Position numbers and translations under genes: made by a program. A stretch of 9,771 bases of DNA from Deltaproteobacteria bacterium (GTDB lineage Bacteria > Desulfobacterota > Desulfobacteria > Desulfobacterales > UBA11574), in the NCBI GenBank assembly GCA_019313025.1, contig JAFDCA010000165.1:1-9771 (forward strand), in the 5' to 3' direction. The notes under the pieces were generated by a model. The model saw nothing but the letters and a program-made list of their open reading frames with translations. It made no database searches and was not told the origin of the DNA. This document shows positions 6,090-9,771 of the stretch, one piece after another; within the stretch, counting starts at the first letter, position 1, and every line of letters begins with the position of its first letter.

Positions 6090-7130
6090 TCAACGAATTG
6101 TATTTTCATGTATTTCACTCGACCCCTCGTACCCTTTAGATTTAAATAATACCGGACACCGGGCCAGGTGCCCCTCGCCGTAGTCGCACATCCCGGGATA
6201 TTCTTTTTGGCAACTTAAAATTTTGTAACGACACCGGGGATGAAATGGACACCCTTTTGGCTTATACGAAGGGTTCGGTACGCTCCCGGGAATACTGTAC
6301 AGTCTTTTACCCCGTTTTGAAAGACTGGGAAGCGATGCCAATAACCCCTGTGTATAGGGGTGCCGGGCAGAGCGAAAAATTTGATTCGTATTGCCCTGTT
6401 CGACAATAATACCTGCGTACATAACATAAACTCTATTCGCGATGGTTGAAACGACGCCAAGATCATGGGAAATATATAGAACCGACATGGACCGTTTTTT
6501 CTGAATCGATCTTAAAAGTGCTAGAATTTGGGCCTGAACCGTAACATCAAGGGCAGTGGTCGGTTCATCTGCAATGATTAGATCCGGGTCGCATGCCAGG
6601 GCCATGGCAATCATAACCCGCTGTCTCTGTCCGCCGCTGAGTTGATGGGGATAGTCATTGATTCGTTGCTCCGGCGATGGAATTCCCACGTCGTTTAGGA
6701 GTTGAACACAATATCGATAAAGAGGCTCTTTTTCCATGTGTCGATGCGTACGGACGGCCTCAGTGACCTGATCGCCAATGGTAAAAACAGGATTCAGGGA
6801 AGTAAGGGGTTCTTGAAAAACCATGGCGATATGATTTCCTCGAATGTTTTGCATAGCCTTTTCATCGAGCTTTATAAGGTCTTGTCCGAAAAATAGAATT
6901 TGGCCGTCTACGATTTCTCCGGGGGGTGTTGGAATGAGGCCGAGAATGCTTAGTGCCGAAACGGTTTTGCCACATCCGGATTCACCAACAATACAGACCG
7001 TCTCTTTTTCACGGACGTCGAAACTGATCCCGTCCACCGCACGGGCACGAGTTACGTTGCTTTGAAAATAGACCTTTAAATTTTCTACGCGAAGAAGAGG
7101 TCTGTCATGGGGCGTTCGTCCATCGATCAT
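6090..7130 (-). CDS. Opp/Dpp-family ABC transporter ATPase, OppD/DppD position
   Basis: This is the partner nucleotide-binding subunit of the importer. The 346 residues contain Walker A GESGCGKT (49-56), the Q-loop [10 protein letters not shown] (105-114), signature LSGGQRQRV (164-172), Walker B LIIADEP (184-190), the D-loop [10 protein letters not shown] and the switch histidine ISHDL (His222). The D-type character is shown by the ISFDVREKE start and by ALACDPDL before Walker B. The C-terminal domain starts after RHPYTQGLL and has GCPFHPRC with Cys294, Cys300, Cys307 and Cys325, plus an extra Cys315. The ATG at 7130 directly abuts the stop codon of the permease gene (TAA then ATG), and an AGGGA SD lies in the permease's last codons, so translation is likely coupled. 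It will pair with the F-type ATPase as a heterodimer. Substrate specificity is set elsewhere, by the binding protein and permeases. Confidence 0.95.
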   Translation of the reverse strand: MIDGRTPHDRPLLRVENLKVYFQSNVTRARAVDGISFDVREKETVCIVGESGCGKTVSALSILGLIPTPPGEIVDGQILFFGQDLIKLDEKAMQNIRGNHIAMVFQEPLTSLNPVFTIGDQVTEAVRTHRHMEKEPLYRYCVQLLNDVGIPSPEQRINDYPHQLSGGQRQRVMIAMALACDPDLIIADEPTTALDVTVQAQILALLRSIQKKRSMSVLYISHDLGVVSTIANRVYVMYAGIIVEQGNTNQIFRSARHPYTQGLLASLPSLSKRGKRLYSIPGSVPNPSYKPKGCPFHPRCRYKILSCQKEYPGMCDYGEGHLARCPVLFKSKGYEGSSEIHENTIR

Positions 7131-8303
7131 TTAGTGTCTTTCCCTGAGCTTGGGGTTCAGGATATCCCTGAGACCTTCGCCAAAAAGGTTAAAAGAGAGC
7201 ACAACAATCAGTATGACAATTCCCGGAATAAAGGTTAACCAGGGGGCATCAAAGATAAAGTTTTTGCCGTCTGAAAGAATGTTGCCCCAGGTGGCATGGG
7301 GTGGGGGCACACCGAATCCAAGAAAGCTCAAGCCAGCCTCGGTTAAAATTGCCGAAGCAATGCCGATGGTGGCCGAGACCAGCACCGGCGCAATGGCGTT
7401 TGGCATGATATGACGAAAAATTATCCTGAAATTGCTAAGACCAAGGGCCTTTGCCGCCGCCACAAAGTCCTGTTCTCTCAATGACAGAAATTCAGCACGG
7501 ACAAACCGTGTGGTTCCCATCCAACTGGTCAGTCCGATGACGATCATAATATTGTATATGCTCGCAGGAAGCAGGGCGACCACCGTTAAAATCAGAAAAA
7601 AGCTCGGAAAACAGAGCATGATATCCACGACTCGCATGATCAGGGTATCAACGGTGACCGCTTTGATGTGAAGCATCGCGATTAAGGCCGCCGGCTCTTT
7701 TTTGGTCGATCCTTGGCGGGTCAGGAGAAAGTAAGAGAGATATGTCAGGCAGAGCAATAAAATAACAGTGCCGGCAAAGGCAAATTTCGCAATTATCAGA
7801 CCCGTTCCCAAAATGAAGGCGAATATGAACAGAATATGATCGATTCGAATATGGTGTTGGCCGAAATAACCTGCTATTCCCCCCATAAAAATACCGATGA
7901 GCACCGATATGCCGACCGCCACAAAGCCGACGGTGAGAGAAACCCATGCCCCTTGAAGCATTCTTGAAAAAACATCTCTGCCCAGATCGTCGGTTCCCAT
8001 GAGATAAATCCCCAGTGCCGGGATCTCTTCAGGCTGCAAGGAATCAAGATGCGGTTTGGCCAATGGTGGGCGAAGCTTTTCCTGAAGACGAACCACGGCT
8101 GGGTCAAATATGGGTTTTGAGCCTGACGTTAAAAAAAGACCTGTGACGGCACAAAAGAAAAATAGGATAAACATGAAAAGTCCTAAGATGGCGAGCCGAT
8201 TTTGGCCGAAAAGGTGACGGAACTCTTGCATCCGGGTCTGTTTTGGTGCCAGTGGGGGTTCTATGTAAACATCGTTGTGTAATTTTTTTTCAGTCAAATT
8301 CAT
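7131..8303 (-). CDS. Opp/Dpp-family ABC transporter permease, OppC/DppC position, with a membrane insertion
   Basis: This is an inner-membrane subunit of the importer. At 390 residues it is well above the usual 280-310. The N-terminal segment (about 34-58) precedes the conserved LMGTDDLGRDVFSRMLQG (101-118) and SLTVGFVAV...IGIFMGGIAGYFG (122-148) blocks. The family normally continues straight into a VDTLIMRVVDIMLCFPSFFL helix, but here that starts at about 218. Residues about 150-217 are extra and hold two hydrophobic stretches (about 157-173 and 176-195) followed by a charged loop QGSTKKEP. The EAA loop that docks on the ATPase is intact (FVAAAKALGLS, then FRHIMPNA, 280-303), as are LTEAGLSFLGFGVPPP and the end SFNLFGEGLRDILNP. 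The ATG at 8303 shares one base with the preceding stop (TAATG), so the two permeases are translationally coupled. Confidence 0.94.
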   Translation of the reverse strand: MNLTEKKLHNDVYIEPPLAPKQTRMQEFRHLFGQNRLAILGLFMFILFFFCAVTGLFLTSGSKPIFDPAVVRLQEKLRPPLAKPHLDSLQPEEIPALGIYLMGTDDLGRDVFSRMLQGAWVSLTVGFVAVGISVLIGIFMGGIAGYFGQHHIRIDHILFIFAFILGTGLIIAKFAFAGTVILLLCLTYLSYFLLTRQGSTKKEPAALIAMLHIKAVTVDTLIMRVVDIMLCFPSFFLILTVVALLPASIYNIMIVIGLTSWMGTTRFVRAEFLSLREQDFVAAAKALGLSNFRIIFRHIMPNAIAPVLVSATIGIASAILTEAGLSFLGFGVPPPHATWGNILSDGKNFIFDAPWLTFIPGIVILIVVLSFNLFGEGLRDILNPKLRERH

Positions 8304-9262
8304 TACAAGCGTATCCTTGGATCGACGATTAGGTAAAGCAAGTCTGAAATAAACGTGCCGGCCAGCACCAGGACGGCTGAAATAAAGTTGACTGTCAGAA
8401 TGACAGGATAATCCCTGGCCAAGATGGCTTCATAGGCCATTCGTCCCATTCCGGGCCAGGAAAAAATCGATTCGATGATTACCGAGCCGCCGATCAGCCC
8501 TGGCAAAATAAGGCCGAACATGGTGACAAAAGGCAGCAATGCATTTCGAAGTGCGTGTTTATAGTGCACCTGTTCCATAGCAAGACCCTTGGCTCGAGCG
8601 TTTCGGATATAGTCCTGACCTTCCACCTCGAGCATCTGACTGCGAACATATCTGGAAAGAACGGCAATGCCGGCGGTGGCACCCAACAGGGAAGGAAGCA
8701 ACAAGTGCCAGATGCGGTCCATGAGCAGATGCGCTGTTGGTGCGTCTCCGATGCCGAAAGTTGCCATACCGATCACCGGAACATGAAAGTAAGTGACGAC
8801 CAAGATGATCAAAACGTATGCAAAGAAAAATCCGGGAATTGAAATTAAAACATACGATATGAATGTGGCACTACGATCATAGATTCCGCCTCTGAAGATA
8901 GCGGATCGGATTCCCACGGGAAACGAAAGGGTCCAGGTAATGAGTGTGCCCACAACAAATAAAGGCAGGCTGTTTAAAAAGCGTTCCCAAATTTTTTTAA
9001 GAACCGATTGATTGTCCTTCCAGGAAACGGTTTTTCCTGTAAAAAGGTCCTGGTAAAAATAGATGTACTGAACATAGAGAGGCTTATCCAGGTGAAACTC
9101 TTTTCGAAATCGTTCCAACATTTCAGGGGTAAACTTGGGGTTTAACGGATCCACCTGACTTGGTTTTCCCGGGGCAAGATGAATGATCAAAAAGGAGACA
9201 ATGGAGACAAAAAAAAGCGTGATGGTTTTTTGAACAACACTACGCCCGATAAATGATAACAT
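8303..9262 (-). CDS. Opp/Dpp-family ABC transporter permease, OppB/DppB position
   Basis: This is the second inner-membrane subunit of the importer, 319 residues, a normal length. The first transmembrane helix (about 11-30) leads into HLAPGKP, the usual B-type motif. FTPEMLERFRKEFHLDKPLYVQY (44-66) is the conserved periplasmic segment. Helices follow at about 98-118, 132-158, 187-204, 243-262 and 288-312. The EAA loop reads EVEGQDYIRNARAKGL (212-227), then HALRNALLP (236-244), and ESIFSWPGMGRMAYEAI and DLLYLIVDPRIR close the protein. The ATG at 9262 is three bases after the stop of the substrate-binding protein gene. Its SD, AAAGGA, overlaps the end of that gene. Together with the C-type permease it forms the transmembrane heterodimer. 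Nothing unusual was seen. Confidence 0.95.
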   Translation of the reverse strand: MLSFIGRSVVQKTITLFFVSIVSFLIIHLAPGKPSQVDPLNPKFTPEMLERFRKEFHLDKPLYVQYIYFYQDLFTGKTVSWKDNQSVLKKIWERFLNSLPLFVVGTLITWTLSFPVGIRSAIFRGGIYDRSATFISYVLISIPGFFFAYVLIILVVTYFHVPVIGMATFGIGDAPTAHLLMDRIWHLLLPSLLGATAGIAVLSRYVRSQMLEVEGQDYIRNARAKGLAMEQVHYKHALRNALLPFVTMFGLILPGLIGGSVIIESIFSWPGMGRMAYEAILARDYPVILTVNFISAVLVLAGTFISDLLYLIVDPRIRL

Positions 9263-9265
9263 GGT

Positions 9266-9771
9266 CTATCCTTTGTCCATAAAACTGGGAACCTGTGGAA
9301 GCTTAATCCATTGATTAAAATAGAAACTGTAATTGCCGGTTTTGGTGGGTTTTATTTTTTTATACCTTATGGATCCGGTATCATTGAGGGTTTGGATGAC
9401 AATGCGTTTGTCCAAAACAGCGGTCCATTTGCCCACATAAAGAAATGTATAGGGCTGTTCATCGGCAATAATTTCATGAAGCCTGTGACAATATTCGATC
9501 TGACGGTTATGATTGTATTCCTGACGGATCTTGATGATAAGATCGTCGGCTTCTTTATTTTTATAGCCGACAAAATTGAGTTGATATGGATTGGTTTGGC
9601 TCGAATGCCATATCTGATAGAGATCGGGGTCGATTCCCATCTGCCAGCCCAGAATCAGCGCGTCAAAATCTGATTTATTCACGCGCTCCTGAATAAAAAC
9701 AGACCACTCCAATAGATCAGGGCTAACATCAATGCCGATCTGTTTCCAGGCGTCCTGGGCAATGGGCAATA
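9266..9771 (-). CDS. Peptide-type ABC transporter substrate-binding protein (SBP_bac_5), C-terminal part, cut by window edge
   Basis: About 168 C-terminal residues of a family 5 extracellular binding protein are present. In full it is usually 500-600 residues, exported to the periplasm, and captures the ligand for the importer. Family features are QDAWKQIGIDV near the edge, EWSVFIQ, FDALILGWQMGIDPDLYQIWHSS (the conserved GW...DP...HS block), NFVGYKNKEADDLI, and QPYTFLYV near the hinge. The TTG at 9769 is an internal Leu codon, because the frame continues off the window in mid-domain. The signal peptide, lipobox and ligand pocket lie mostly outside, so specificity (peptide, nickel, opine or other) cannot be judged. 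It is the first visible gene of the operon and ends TAG three bases before the B-type permease. Confidence 0.93.
   Translation of the reverse strand, partial: LPIAQDAWKQIGIDVSPDLLEWSVFIQERVNKSDFDALILGWQMGIDPDLYQIWHSSQTNPYQLNFVGYKNKEADDLIIKIRQEYNHNRQIEYCHRLHEIIADEQPYTFLYVGKWTAVLDKRIVIQTLNDTGSIRYKKIKPTKTGNYSFYFNQWIKLPQVPSFMDKG

Noticed and set aside
9311..9673. Plus-strand open frame of 120 codons, hydrophobic in parts
   Set aside because: It is antisense to the substrate-binding protein gene, whose conserved blocks are clear. The hydrophobicity is a by-product of the reverse reading.
1..9771. CRISPR array, insertion sequence, tRNA or phage remnant
   Set aside because: No regularly spaced direct repeats, terminal inverted repeats with transposase, tRNA-like cloverleaf ends or phage-type genes were noticed on either strand. 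The genes fill nearly all of the window.

Overview
The window looks like ordinary chromosomal DNA of a Gram-negative bacterium, most likely a deltaproteobacterium (Desulfobacterota, Desulfobacteraceae-like). This is inferred from the style of the proteins: a two-part RdgC-like protein, a CYTH protein with a C-terminal extension, an ECHDC3-like crotonase attached to a peptide-type ABC operon, and rplM-rpsI. The taxonomy is an inference. I see no insertion sequences, phage genes, tRNA, rRNA or CRISPR repeats.

Layout. (1) Positions 1-419, plus strand: the C-terminal two thirds of endonuclease V (nfi), cut by the left edge. (2) Positions 494-1648, minus strand, convergent with nfi: an RdgC-like recombination protein in two reading frames. 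Both halves lie in the same frame and are separated only by TAA-CGG. The downstream half has its own strong Shine-Dalgarno (SD) sequence. (3) Positions 1756-3156, minus strand: a CYTH phosphohydrolase/cyclase-family protein followed 15 bases later by an endonuclease/exonuclease/phosphatase (EEP) family enzyme. (4) Positions 3157-3339: a compact divergent promoter region with good sigma70-type boxes on both strands. (5) Positions 3340-4208, plus strand: rplM and rpsI (ribosomal proteins L13 and S9). (6) Positions 4228-4266: a shared, probably bidirectional terminator. (7) Positions 4259-9771, minus strand: a tightly packed operon read from the right edge leftwards. It encodes a substrate-binding protein (partial), two permeases, two ATPases of the Opp/Dpp family, and a crotonase-fold protein.

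How they work together. The right-hand operon is a complete peptide/nickel/opine-type importer: the periplasmic binding protein delivers ligand to two inner-membrane permeases driven by two cytoplasmic ATPases. Junctions are very tight (3 bases, a 1-base overlap, direct abutment, 38 bases, 20 bases). The last gene, a crotonase without either classical catalytic glutamate, is therefore probably co-transcribed and may act on, or be regulated with, whatever is imported. The left part holds several nucleic-acid-maintenance genes (endonuclease V, RdgC-like, EEP nuclease/phosphatase), although nfi is on the opposite strand and they do not form one operon.

The points most worth a second look are the in-frame split of the RdgC-like gene, the roughly 65-residue membrane insertion in the OppC-type permease, and the crotonase lacking its usual glutamates. 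I did not find clear evidence for a wholly new system.
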